Position numbers and translations under genes: made by a program
The notes under the pieces: generated by a model
Databases searched by the model: none
Seen by the model: the letters and a program-made list of their open reading frames with translations, nothing else
Told to the model about the DNA's origin: nothing
Assembly (NCBI RefSeq): GCF_007859865.1
Contig: NZ_SJPI01000004.1
Span: forward strand, 124,001 to 188,000
Reading direction: 5' to 3'
Length of the DNA: 64,000 nucleotides
Source: Rubripirellula amarantea
GTDB lineage: Bacteria > Planctomycetota > Planctomycetia > Pirellulales > Pirellulaceae
Shown here: positions 54,971 through 63,980 of the stretch, piece after piece
How the letters are laid out: every line of letters begins with the position of its first letter
Numbering within the stretch: position 1 is the first letter of the stretch

Positions 54971-57664
54971 TTAGTCCACAAATGCAAATTCGTTACTGAT
55001 GATCAAGACCTGAGCAAGCTGAGAAAGTCGATCAAGAGGCTCAGTCGATGGCGGATCAAGGGAACCGCTGAAGTGCTTGACCGAGTTTGTTTCGATCGTC
55101 GTTTTGTCGTCGCGAGTCAATCTTAGATTGCCGCGGAAGAAGAACGAGTCAAATGAATCGGTCTTTCCGCAGGCTGCCAGAACATCGACCGTCTCGCCCT
55201 TCTTGATCCTTGCCACGTACGGTCCAAAGGGACGGTTGCTGCTCTTTTCCACACTGTGGTGATATTCTTTGCCACCGATCAAGATCGTAATTGCTACTCC
55301 GTCACCCTCTTCGGCCCGGTGTCCCATTTGACCAGCAATCCGAAGGTTCCCGTCATCGGGTGCAGTAAACCGTCGCACGGTTGCTAACGTGGGATCGCGG
55401 GGACTGTGTCCGTTTTCATTGGCGACGAATGAAAACCCAAGATCGCCATCGACCGGAAACTCGTCTTGAGGTTGCCAACGGTCGCCTTTGAAAACGCCGA
55501 AGGGTCGAAACTCACTTACGAGCGATTGGCCGTCAGCGCGAGCGAGCCTTGCGGTGCCGTAGGTCCACAAGAACTGCGGATCGATGTCGTTCTCGAGAGG
55601 ACGCGGCTCTTGCTGCAAAAAGTTAACGGCCGATGACTGCTCTGACTCATTCGGCGTTCTTCCGAGCACCTGTTGGAACATGCTCACCGCTAGCTTGTCG
55701 AGATTACTTTCGTTTCCCCCGACAACCGACGCTCTGACTCGATTAGCGGTTCGTTTGGCTAACTCGGCGACTTGCGGACTGTTCAGCAGAAACAAACCTT
55801 GTTGAGGAACTGTCGTGAAATACCGTCCGGGCGAGTGAGCATTTGGGTCGGGGAAGTCGAACGTGCGAAACAGCGACGGTAGATTTTGGCGGTCGATCAG
55901 CGCGTAAACCGTTCGTCTCGCCACTGGGCTGGGCAACGATATTTCAACCGGTTCGCCGCCAAGCTGGCGGTCAAGCGAATCCGACACGCATAACATGCTG
56001 TCTCGCAGTGATTCGAGATCCCGACGACGACGATTGGCTCGCGATAAACATTCGTTATTTGGGTCCTTGGCCAAGTTGTCAGACGTAACCGATGAACTTT
56101 GCTGGTAGACACGCATCGACACAATTCGTCGGACCAAACGCTTGATACTAAAGTCGCGAGCAAAGTCCGTAGCCAAGTCATCAAGCACCTGCGGGACTTT
56201 CGGCTGCTGCGTGCGAAAGCCAAAATCACTTGGCGAATCGACAAGTGGCCTGCCTATGAGATGCGTCCAGACGCGGTTGACCATCACGCGAGCAAAGAGC
56301 GGATTGTCTGCGCGGGTGATGCGATCAGCAAGTTCTTTTCGGCCGCTGCCATCGTGAAACCTTGGTTCGTCAGGTTTGCGAAGTGCTGTTAGAAATTGGC
56401 GAGGTGCTATTGGGCCGCGATTGCCCAGTTGACCGCGAAGAAATACCGGACGGTCACCTGTCTTTTCTCGGTCGACCATCATCAACGGGCTCGGCCCTGA
56501 TTCAGGCTGCTCGCTACTTTGCAAAACCCCGAACAAGGCGTAGTAGTCCGTTGTCGGAATCGGATCGAATTTGTGGTCATGACATCGAGCGCACGTGACC
56601 GTCATCCCTAGCAAACCCCGCGTGATAACGTCGATCTGGTCATCCGTGCGATCGAGTCCATTCAGAAACTTTCGCCCGAGCGTCAAAAAACCCATCGCAT
56701 CCAGGTTGCCCTGTTCGTTGTTGGGATCCGTTCGATCACCGGTGAGTTGATGCCGGACCATTTCGTCATAGGGCATGTCTTGTCCGATAGCTCGGATGAC
56801 CCAGTCACGATAGCGGTGACTGCCGGGGTACCGACGCTCCTTACCAGCAGTGGCGTAACCTATCGTGTCAGCATAGCGAGCCACATCAAGCCAATGGCGT
56901 CCAAAACGTTCGCCAAACTCGGGCGCTGCAAGCAACTGATCCACCAACCGCGTGAACTTGTCGGGTCGCGTCGATTCACAATAGTCTTGAACGTCCTCGG
57001 CCGTCGGGGGTAAGCCAGACAAATCAAAGTACAAACGCCGAATCAATGTCGAATCATCAGCACGCTCGTTGATGGATACACCCTCTGCGACGGAAACCTC
57101 TGACGCCAAATCGTCGACAATGTCACGAGAATCGTCTGCTAGTTGTTTCGCCGCGTGAGCTGCCTGGGGCGGAATGAAGGCCCAATGAGTTTGTGGATCT
57201 CGTTCAAGCGGCGAAGCCATTTCTTCTTGGGATTCTTGACTCTCGTGCCTCGGATCGGGAGCTCCCATTTCAATCCATTGCCGAAGGATCGCGATCATCT
57301 CGTCATCGAGTTTGCCGTCGGGTGGCATCTGCATCTCTGATTCATACGAGACGACTTCCATGATCAGGCTCTGATCTGGATGACCAGCGACCAACGCGGT
57401 GCCACCAAGACCACCTTTTGCGATTGCCTCGGCGGTATCAAGCCTCAACCCACCACTCGCTTCGTCGAATTCGCGACTATGGCATTCGTAACAATGATCG
57501 TTCAAAAGCGGACGAACTTTCGATTCAAAGAACGTCAACTGGTTGTCTGGGATCGCATCAGCGGCGTGCCCATCGAGAGCTTGGCAGCAGACGAGTGTCA
57601 TCAGAGTTGCCAACACAACGCCAATTCGATCTAGCGCATAGGAGCAAATCGCACAAGAATTCAT
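54971..57664 (-). CDS. Planctomycete cytochrome C/DUF1549/DUF1553 protein
   Basis: An 897-residue exported protein with a leader (about 1-33). The heme motif is C58-x-x-C61-H62 (CYECH) in the PSCyt1 domain, followed by DUF1549 (about 185-390, with LYFDLSGLPPT and HWLDVARYADT) and DUF1553 (about 440-690, with NPLFARVMVNRVW). The C-terminal region is beta-rich. It is paired with the DUF1501 gene. This family is nearly confined to planctomycetes and relatives, which supports the taxonomic call. Function unknown. Confidence 0.92.
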   Translation of the reverse strand: MNSCAICSYALDRIGVVLATLMTLVCCQALDGHAADAIPDNQLTFFESKVRPLLNDHCYECHSREFDEASGGLRLDTAEAIAKGGLGGTALVAGHPDQSLIMEVVSYESEMQMPPDGKLDDEMIAILRQWIEMGAPDPRHESQESQEEMASPLERDPQTHWAFIPPQAAHAAKQLADDSRDIVDDLASEVSVAEGVSINERADDSTLIRRLYFDLSGLPPTAEDVQDYCESTRPDKFTRLVDQLLAAPEFGERFGRHWLDVARYADTIGYATAGKERRYPGSHRYRDWVIRAIGQDMPYDEMVRHQLTGDRTDPNNEQGNLDAMGFLTLGRKFLNGLDRTDDQIDVITRGLLGMTVTCARCHDHKFDPIPTTDYYALFGVLQSSEQPESGPSPLMMVDREKTGDRPVFLRGQLGNRGPIAPRQFLTALRKPDEPRFHDGSGRKELADRITRADNPLFARVMVNRVWTHLIGRPLVDSPSDFGFRTQQPKVPQVLDDLATDFARDFSIKRLVRRIVSMRVYQQSSSVTSDNLAKDPNNECLSRANRRRRDLESLRDSMLCVSDSLDRQLGGEPVEISLPSPVARRTVYALIDRQNLPSLFRTFDFPDPNAHSPGRYFTTVPQQGLFLLNSPQVAELAKRTANRVRASVVGGNESNLDKLAVSMFQQVLGRTPNESEQSSAVNFLQQEPRPLENDIDPQFLWTYGTARLARADGQSLVSEFRPFGVFKGDRWQPQDEFPVDGDLGFSFVANENGHSPRDPTLATVRRFTAPDDGNLRIAGQMGHRAEEGDGVAITILIGGKEYHHSVEKSSNRPFGPYVARIKKGETVDVLAACGKTDSFDSFFFRGNLRLTRDDKTTIETNSVKHFSGSLDPPSTEPLDRLSQLAQVLIISNEFAFVD

Positions 57665-57995
57665 TGCGATAGGGCGGGGGAAGGGGAGGCGGGCACGAGG
57701 TAAGTCGCGGCGTGCCGGAAGTGCCCATCGTTCAATGTTTAGGCATTCTCGCGCACGGCTGCTTCAAATTATAGCTACTTTCCGAGTCCCAAGAGAATGT
57801 CCAAAACGCTACGGGGCGACAAAGTCAGGGCAAAAGAAGGTTTCTATGTCCAATATGCTGCCTCAAGAGCCTTTTCATGCCCATCTGTTGGCCACTTGAT
57901 CAGTTTCAAATCTGGTTGGCCCACTGTTTGCAAACGCTTGAATTTCACTGAGACAGATTTCAGTCAGGTGAGTTATACGTACGGAGCAATTCAAG
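57665..57995. other. 331-base gap between divergent genes
   Basis: This gap separates the divergent cytochrome/DUF1549 gene and the PHP-like gene and should hold both promoters. A 78-codon frame (57797-58033) overlaps the next gene and has no family features. A GGAGC element before the ATG at 57996 is the likely ribosome-binding site. No RNA gene or clear operator seen. Confidence 0.5.
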
Positions 57996-58781
57996 ATGGG
58001 TCTCTGGTGGAACACAACAGCGTTGCCAAGTGAAGTCGTCGAAGTCGCCTCTTCCTTGATCGTTCATTCGCATCGGGGAGGAATCGATTGGCCTCGAACT
58101 TTAGCGCGAGCCACACAGAAACATGCCCAAGGAATTAGGGCGGCCGTCGTAACGACGAATCTCGACCATGGCAACACCACGCCCCGTCAATTTGATCAAC
58201 TCAGAACCTTACTACGCGAAAATCAACTCGATATCGAAGTTGAACTCGCCATTGAACTCAACTTACGCACGGACCTCTTTGATCGCATCGCAAGAGCTTC
58301 AATGCTGGCCGGCCCTTTGAATCGCCGATTTGCATTCCTTCGTGTATCGCCGACGAACTTCATGCCTATCGCACCGGTCGTCGAAACACTCAAGCGAATG
58401 GGTTTGCAAACCGTGCTCATCTCGCCAGAACGTTGCTCGTGGCTGCGAAGTCAACCTGATGAATGGGAACGATTTAAACGCGCGAAGACTCGAATTCGCA
58501 TTTCGACCTCAAGCCTGTCCTACGATGCGGCCGATCCAGGTTGCGATCGTTTCACCAAAAAATTATTGCGTTGCGGACAAGTTCATTGCGTTGGCTTCGA
58601 CCAATCAAACCAATCGAGCGCAAGCGATTGGCCAGAGGACCAAATGCAATCCGCTTCGGATGTTGGAAAGAAATTAAGACGACTGGTCGGACCCAGCCGT
58701 GCGAGAGCCATCCTGACGGACAACGCACAAATATTCATGGACGGCACGCGATCAACCGCCAGCGTTCTACAGTCGGCTTAG
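57996..58781 (+). CDS. Degenerate PHP/CpsB-like protein
   Basis: A 261-residue protein that I compare with the CpsB/YwqE-type PHP phosphatases. The layout fits: an opening HSHRGG where CpsB has DLHCH, then helices, VELAIELNL where a catalytic Glu falls, SPERCSW where CpsB has HPER, GFDQSN where it has SDAHN, and a C-terminal LVGPSRARAILTDNAQIFMDG-like helix. Most metal-binding residues are changed, so it is probably inactive or binds something else. This is my own alignment by eye; no database support. The start at 57996 has a good ribosome-binding site. Confidence 0.6.
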   Translation: MGLWWNTTALPSEVVEVASSLIVHSHRGGIDWPRTLARATQKHAQGIRAAVVTTNLDHGNTTPRQFDQLRTLLRENQLDIEVELAIELNLRTDLFDRIARASMLAGPLNRRFAFLRVSPTNFMPIAPVVETLKRMGLQTVLISPERCSWLRSQPDEWERFKRAKTRIRISTSSLSYDAADPGCDRFTKKLLRCGQVHCVGFDQSNQSSASDWPEDQMQSASDVGKKLRRLVGPSRARAILTDNAQIFMDGTRSTASVLQSA

Positions 58782-58842
58782 CGGCTAATTTGAGAATCGG
58801 TTGAAGACTGGTAGAGCAAACAACAACACAGAACAAAACACC

Positions 58843-58870
58843 GCCGGTCGGTCAGAAATGGCCGGCCGGC
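58843..58870. terminator. Hairpin terminator at a convergent junction
   Basis: GCCGGTCGG (58843-58851) pairs with CCGGCCGGC (58862-58870) over 9 positions, with one G-T wobble and a 10-nt loop. It lies between the convergent PHP-like and ferrochelatase genes. It is very GC-rich and not followed by a T-tract. Confidence 0.65.
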
Positions 58871-58912
58871 CTCGGACACCACTTGTGCGATGGTCTGGTT
58901 GGTCCGCCCCCC

Positions 58913-60028
58913 TTACGAACGATTCGTACCGGGGCGACCGCCAGACGCATGACCACTAGCAGCCGACGGACGCGATGCGTCGGGTCTTGACGGTTGAGTC
59001 GCACCAGGACGTCGCGGCGTATAGGTGCAACAGTCGGCGGGACAAACGTCGTGCCAAGCACCGAGTGATCCCAAGGCGGGTCGCTCGCTTGTTTTCCCCA
59101 ATCGTTCCTCGACCAGTTGGCGGATCATCTTTACGAACGGCGAAGACGTTCCCGCTGTTGCCGCCCGTTGCATCGGCACGCCGAGTTTCTTGCACAACGT
59201 CGCCGCCTCATCATCCAAGTCATACACGACTTCCATGTGATCGCTGACGAAGCCAATCGGTACGATCAGCAATTTTTTCAGTTGTCCAGCTTCATGCAAC
59301 GATTCTATTTCGTCACAGATATCCGGCTCCAACCATGGCTGCGTCGGCGGGCCGCTACGACTTTGATAAACCAGCTTCCAATCGGGTAACTCACACGACT
59401 GAGCGATCAAACGACACGATTCGTTCAATTGCTTGACATAGTCGCAGTGGTCGGCCATCGACATGGGGATGCTGTGCGCGGTAAAGCGAACGGTAACCTC
59501 TTCGCTGCCCGTATCGAACTGAGCCATTGAGTCCCGGACGGATTCTGACATCGCCTCGATAAAGCCCGGGTGATTGAAACCCATACGAACCTTCTCGACG
59601 ATCGGTGCTCCCTCACCCACCTCTTCCTGGGCCGCCATGATGTTCTCACGGTATTGTCGGCACCCGCTGTAACAACTGAACATGCTGGTGAAGAACGCAA
59701 GCGAACGTTTGCATCCATCGTCGCGCATCTGACGCAGCGTATCCGCGAACATCGGATGCCAATTCCGGTTGCCCCAATACACCGGAATTTCTAAACCAGC
59801 CGACGCAAACTCGGTTTTGATGGCGTCTAGCAGTTGCCGATTCTGCTCGTTGATAGGGCTAACGCCATCGTAGTGTCGGTAGTGCTCGACCACTTCCAAC
59901 ATCCGCTCGCGAGGGACATTCTTGCCACGAAGCACGTTTTCGAGAAACGGAATCACGTCATCCATTCCCTCTGGCCCTCCAAAGGAAACGAGCAAAAAAG
60001 AGTCATAAGGGGGAAGGTTGTCAGACAT
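58913..60028 (-). CDS. hemH: Ferrochelatase, actinobacterial/CpfC-like
   Basis: About 371 residues from the ATG at 60028. Catalytic His lies in TAHSIP and Glu in HMEVVYD. The segment MFSCYSGCRQYREN resembles coproporphyrin III ferrochelatases (CpfC), and three further cysteines occur near the C-terminus (VCPADCC), so a 2Fe-2S cluster is possible. A disordered Arg/Pro/Ser/Gly-rich tail of about 30 residues follows. It inserts iron into a porphyrin in the cytoplasm. Which porphyrin (protoporphyrin IX or coproporphyrin III) cannot be proven from sequence alone. Confidence 0.9.
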   Translation of the reverse strand: MSDNLPPYDSFLLVSFGGPEGMDDVIPFLENVLRGKNVPRERMLEVVEHYRHYDGVSPINEQNRQLLDAIKTEFASAGLEIPVYWGNRNWHPMFADTLRQMRDDGCKRSLAFFTSMFSCYSGCRQYRENIMAAQEEVGEGAPIVEKVRMGFNHPGFIEAMSESVRDSMAQFDTGSEEVTVRFTAHSIPMSMADHCDYVKQLNESCRLIAQSCELPDWKLVYQSRSGPPTQPWLEPDICDEIESLHEAGQLKKLLIVPIGFVSDHMEVVYDLDDEAATLCKKLGVPMQRAATAGTSSPFVKMIRQLVEERLGKTSERPALGSLGAWHDVCPADCCTYTPRRPGATQPSRPDASRPSAASGHASGGRPGTNRS

Positions 60029-60156
60029 GAGCAACTGCGTAACGGATCTTGAATGAAGTGAGTTTCAAGATTCTAGCAAGCTGGCAATCAAATGTCAGTT
60101 CGCTCGCCAGTGCGGCATGACACCGAAACTCGGATCGCCCAGTTGCGAGGTTTCCG

Positions 60157-60282
60157 AGTCTCGATTCCCCAGTTTTGATTCCCCAGTTTTGATTCCCCAG
60201 TTTTGATTCCCCAGTTTTGAATGCCCAGTCTTGAATGCCCAGCATTGCAAGCTCAGCTTTGATTCCCCCGTTTCGATGTTCG
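60157..60282. repeat. Minisatellite, about nine 14-bp units
   Basis: The unit is AGTTTTGATTCCCC. Three perfect copies run 60171-60212, with variants at 60157, 60213, 60227, 60241, 60255 and 60269. The phase of 14 bp is kept. It lies 43 bases past the stop codon of the cyclase-like gene (reverse strand) and 129 bases upstream of the ferrochelatase start. Confidence 0.92.
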
Positions 60283-60324
60283 ATCAGGCCATCCAGAACA
60301 ATCAAATGCGGACTACTCAGGGCA

Positions 60325-61881
60325 CTACAGCGGGAAGTCTTCGTCGGAGGCTGAATTGCTGTAGAGCGGCATGTGACGGTAGTAGACTTCCAAAATCATC
60401 GTCGCGAACGACGTTTGCAACAGCCGGCCGCCGGATTCCATGCCATGGACCTTACTATCGATGTACCAACTCCCTTTTGAACCGGAGTCTTGCGACTGGA
60501 TTCCGACAAGCCAATCACGCAGTTCTACGTTGTACTTTTCCCATTTTTCGCCACCGTACTGACGCAGAACTTGAGCCGCGTAGTAGTTGTAATACAGATC
60601 ATCTTTCTTCACGCCCGCATTGGCGAGGTTGCTGACACCTTCAACGATCCCAGGATGAGTCTTGTCCCAGCCGGTATACATGCGACAAAGCAGTCCGATG
60701 GCGGTAGTACCTTGACGAAACGCGGTTGCCGGTTTGTCGTAACCATAGAACGCACCGTTGTTGGATCCGACTTTGTCCAAGAACATCACTGACCCCTGGA
60801 TCGTGATCGGCGGAACTGAAAGGTGTCCCATGTAGCCGCTCTTGAGTGCCATCACCTGCCATCCAAAGACCGACGTGTCGCCACCGTTGGGGTCCTGGAC
60901 TCGGTAACGCCATCCTCCATCACGACATTGAGCGTAGGCAATGAAGTTAAGCGATGCTTGTGCCGGTCCAAGCAGTTCAGGATCAGCGGTCATTGCGTAC
61001 GCTTCGCAAAGGGTGATCGAAGCGAGCCCATGAGAGTACATATTGCCGCCCGGATCCATCAAATCCAAGACTGGCATCCCGTTCTTCATTCCTGCCTTGC
61101 CATTCTGGACAAGGAACCGCAGCCCACGCAGTACGACTTCACGGTAATCGCCTTGCACATGAGTCTGGCCGGCTCCCATGAATGGCAGCAGTGCCATCGA
61201 AGTTGCTGCGTTATACGCCTTGGCAAAATTAGGTTCACCGGGGTTACCGCAAGCGCCTCGACACACTTGGCTATGAGCAAACGTCCAAGCTCCGTTGGGC
61301 ATCTGATGCCGCGAGAACCATTTTAACGCCTCGGTCACCGCCGCTTCACTGGATTCGTTGCCGCCGTACTCACGCAGCAACTTTTTCTTCATGTCTTCGC
61401 TGCGACCACCCAAGGGCTGAATTGTCGCCTGGGACAGGGTTTGCAGACTTGAAGTGGCCGATGAAATCTCAGCCGCCATCTGAGACATATCGAGGGCGAC
61501 TTCGGAGATTTCCATGGGAGCCATTTCAGTCGGCTCGACCATTTCCATCGGCTCATCAAAATCAGTCATCGGTTCAGAGACTTCTTCCATCTCCGCGACT
61601 TCACCTGGATCAATCTGCTCGATCGTGAATTCTTCGATCTCAGGACCTTCTTCCGTCGTAGCCGAGGCTGTCAACACATTAACGATCTTGGTGGGGTCCG
61701 CCACCGTGACCAAGCCAAGGATCAACAGAATCATCACGTGCACGAGCGTACTAACCAACCACGCCGGCATCGCCTTTAAGAAACCACCGCGCCGCACTGG
61801 CTGGTCTAGTTCCTCTTCCATCTCAGTCGAGCTCTCGGGCAGCACGGTGTTGGAACGATTTGCATCCGGCACGTTGGACAT
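60325..61881 (-). CDS. Membrane-anchored squalene-cyclase-like repeat protein (short)
   Basis: A 518-residue paralogue of the protein at 21340-23271. A short cytoplasmic part, one membrane helix (41-60, WLVSTLVH) and a Met/Glu-rich linker (repeated EPMEM-type motifs) lead to the alpha/alpha-barrel domain with QCRDGGWRY and GGDTS, and ending YYRHMPLY as in the other copy. It lacks the Pro-rich tail of the longer paralogue and the Asp of its DSDTS motif. Function unknown; a periplasmic scaffold is plausible. Confidence 0.85.
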   Translation of the reverse strand: MSNVPDANRSNTVLPESSTEMEEELDQPVRRGGFLKAMPAWLVSTLVHVMILLILGLVTVADPTKIVNVLTASATTEEGPEIEEFTIEQIDPGEVAEMEEVSEPMTDFDEPMEMVEPTEMAPMEISEVALDMSQMAAEISSATSSLQTLSQATIQPLGGRSEDMKKKLLREYGGNESSEAAVTEALKWFSRHQMPNGAWTFAHSQVCRGACGNPGEPNFAKAYNAATSMALLPFMGAGQTHVQGDYREVVLRGLRFLVQNGKAGMKNGMPVLDLMDPGGNMYSHGLASITLCEAYAMTADPELLGPAQASLNFIAYAQCRDGGWRYRVQDPNGGDTSVFGWQVMALKSGYMGHLSVPPITIQGSVMFLDKVGSNNGAFYGYDKPATAFRQGTTAIGLLCRMYTGWDKTHPGIVEGVSNLANAGVKKDDLYYNYYAAQVLRQYGGEKWEKYNVELRDWLVGIQSQDSGSKGSWYIDSKVHGMESGGRLLQTSFATMILEVYYRHMPLYSNSASDEDFPL

Positions 61882-62066
61882 AAGCTCTCTAAAGGCAAGA
61901 TCGAGGCGACGGCAAAGATCGGCGTAGGGCCTGGATAAGATGAGGTGATACGACTACACCGCAGTATAGCCTAAACGCTTCAATCCCGTGGTCGTACTCA
62001 GGCGTCTCGAATGGGCGTATCGAATGTTCGTCGCGACCGTTTTTAAACCGAATTTCCGCGATACGA

Positions 62067-62693
62067 TCAGTCTCGCAAATCGTATCGTTTTTCTTCGACA
62101 TTCACGACGGTGGCGATATAGTTTCGCAGCTTCGGCTGGACCCACTCGGTCAATTGGACTCGCTTGGAACCATCACTCGGCCCTACCCACCCGCTTTGCA
62201 AGTTAAGATCCAACTGAATCGTTTCAATGCGATTTGCCGTGGGGTCGGTCAATCGTAACTGAACGCACGAGGGGGCCTTTAGCTTGAAGAGGGGCTCGTC
62301 GACATCAGCAGTTGCCTGTTCGCCGCATGACGATTCTACGCTTGCCGTTTCGACCGTCTCCCAATCAAAACTACGCTCATCAAGCAGCGCGTGACGAAGG
62401 TGGCCCAGCCCCGGAGTCGCGGTCAGTTCCACGGTTCGAAACGTCTCGGCACCCAGCGGTAGCAACTCAATCCGCTCTGCCAATTGGAGTCCTGTGATCG
62501 TATCAACACCCCAAAATTCGGTCGTTTTCTGAAGCTTGGTCTTACGTACATAGATACTTCCGGCTGCTCCCAGCATCCCTACGGCAACAACGGCGACACC
62601 GATCCAAATGCCCCGCCTAGTAATTTTTGCACGAGGATCGTTGTACTTGTCTGCGTGCAAATCGGATGTGGTATCGCTCAAGGCATCGGTCAT
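62067..62693 (-). CDS. Single-pass membrane protein, unknown
   Basis: A 208-residue protein with one membrane helix (about 30-48, WIGVAVVAVGMLGAAGSIYV) after an acidic N-terminus, and an extracytoplasmic beta-rich domain containing a Cys pair (Cys122 and Cys142) that may form a disulfide. No family recognised. It lies 185 bases upstream of the cyclase-like gene on the same strand, and 121 bases from the divergent aroB. Confidence 0.65.
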   Translation of the reverse strand: MTDALSDTTSDLHADKYNDPRAKITRRGIWIGVAVVAVGMLGAAGSIYVRKTKLQKTTEFWGVDTITGLQLAERIELLPLGAETFRTVELTATPGLGHLRHALLDERSFDWETVETASVESSCGEQATADVDEPLFKLKAPSCVQLRLTDPTANRIETIQLDLNLQSGWVGPSDGSKRVQLTEWVQPKLRNYIATVVNVEEKRYDLRD

Positions 62694-62814
62694 GGATTAA
62701 AGTTTTGTGGATGAAGGGGAGTCATCGGACGCGATCGGATATCACACATGTTAGCGATGCCGCATAGACATCCCACCCGTTCAGTCCTGCCAACCACTCA
62801 GATTTGCCAGTTCT

Positions 62815-63924
62815 ATGCCGTCATCTCTCCAGCCTGCATCGATTACCCATGTTTCTTTGGGCGATCGAAGCTACGACATTCACGTGACCAGCGGCGCGGC
62901 CGGTGATTTCGCCGAACGAGTGACCCGCGCCGTCCCCGACCTGACTCATGCGGTAATTGTTAGCGACGAAGCAGTGCTGTCTGACTGGGCGGCTCCCCTT
63001 GCTAAGGACATAGCCGACCGAGGCATCCGCGTCAGTTCGCTCTCCATTCCATCCGGCGAATCAAGCAAATCAATCGCTCAGTTTGATCGGCTGATGCAGT
63101 GGATGCTGTCTGAAAATTGTGACCGCCGCAGTGTGTTAATCGCGGTCGGCGGAGGAGTGATTGGTGACCTAGCCGGATTCGCAGCCGCCTCGTTCACCCG
63201 TGGGATTCGGTTCGTGCAAGTTCCTACGACTTTGTTGGCGATGGTCGACAGCAGCGTGGGTGGCAAAACGGGTATCAACTTGCCCGGTGCCAAGAACATG
63301 GTGGGTGCGTTCTGGCAACCTTCGCTCGTGCTCGCCGATACCGATGTACTCGGAACACTCCCCGAGCGAAGCTTTCTGAGCGGACTTGCGGAAGTCGTGA
63401 AGTACGGTGTTATTGACGATGCTCCATTCTTTGGTTGGCTTGAGGCCAATGCAACGAAGCTTGTTGCTCGAGACCAAGATGCGCTTCGCCACGCGATCAG
63501 TGCAAGCTGTCAATCCAAGGCCAGTGTTGTTGGTGCCGACGAACGAGAGACGAGTGGTCGTCGAGCGATTTTGAACTACGGGCACACGTTTGCGCATGCC
63601 ATTGAAGCGACTGCGGGCTACGGCACACTGCTGCATGGAGAAGCGGTTTCAATCGGCATGCAAATGGCGGCACGTTTGGCAATCGCTTTGAAGCTTTGTG
63701 ATGCCGGCTTGCTCGATCGACAAACACGATTGCTTGAAGCATGTCAGTTGCCCGTAACGCTGGCGAGCGCAGATGTCGATGCGATGCTTCCCGTCATGAT
63801 GAAAGACAAAAAAGTTGCGCACGGCAAATTGAGATTCGTTTTGCCCACCAAGATTGGCCACGTCAAATTGGTTGACGAAGTTGACGAATCTTTGGTGAGG
63901 GACGCCATTCATAACTGCGCTTAG
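62815..63924 (+). CDS. aroB: 3-Dehydroquinate synthase
   Basis: A 369-residue enzyme of the shikimate pathway. NAD-binding and catalytic segments are clear: GGGVIGDLAGFAAASFTRG, PTTLLAMVDSSVGGKTGIN, GAFWQP and the metal ligands in EVVKYG, NYGHTFAHA and LHGEAVSIGM. It converts DAHP to 3-dehydroquinate in the cytoplasm. Length fits. It is followed by the possible start of another gene at the window edge. Confidence 0.93.
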   Translation: MPSSLQPASITHVSLGDRSYDIHVTSGAAGDFAERVTRAVPDLTHAVIVSDEAVLSDWAAPLAKDIADRGIRVSSLSIPSGESSKSIAQFDRLMQWMLSENCDRRSVLIAVGGGVIGDLAGFAAASFTRGIRFVQVPTTLLAMVDSSVGGKTGINLPGAKNMVGAFWQPSLVLADTDVLGTLPERSFLSGLAEVVKYGVIDDAPFFGWLEANATKLVARDQDALRHAISASCQSKASVVGADERETSGRRAILNYGHTFAHAIEATAGYGTLLHGEAVSIGMQMAARLAIALKLCDAGLLDRQTRLLEACQLPVTLASADVDAMLPVMMKDKKVAHGKLRFVLPTKIGHVKLVDEVDESLVRDAIHNCA

Positions 63925-63980
63925 TCGATCTTTTCATTTTCGTGCGTGTACGCGACAACTCTTTTGATTGATACACCATC

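Noticed and set aside
57797-58033. 78-codon frame before the PHP-like gene
   Set aside because: Overlaps the PHP-like start in a different frame and has no recognisable features.
60021-60305. 94-codon reverse frame over the 14-bp array
   Set aside because: It is mostly translated repeat and overlaps the ferrochelatase start in another frame.
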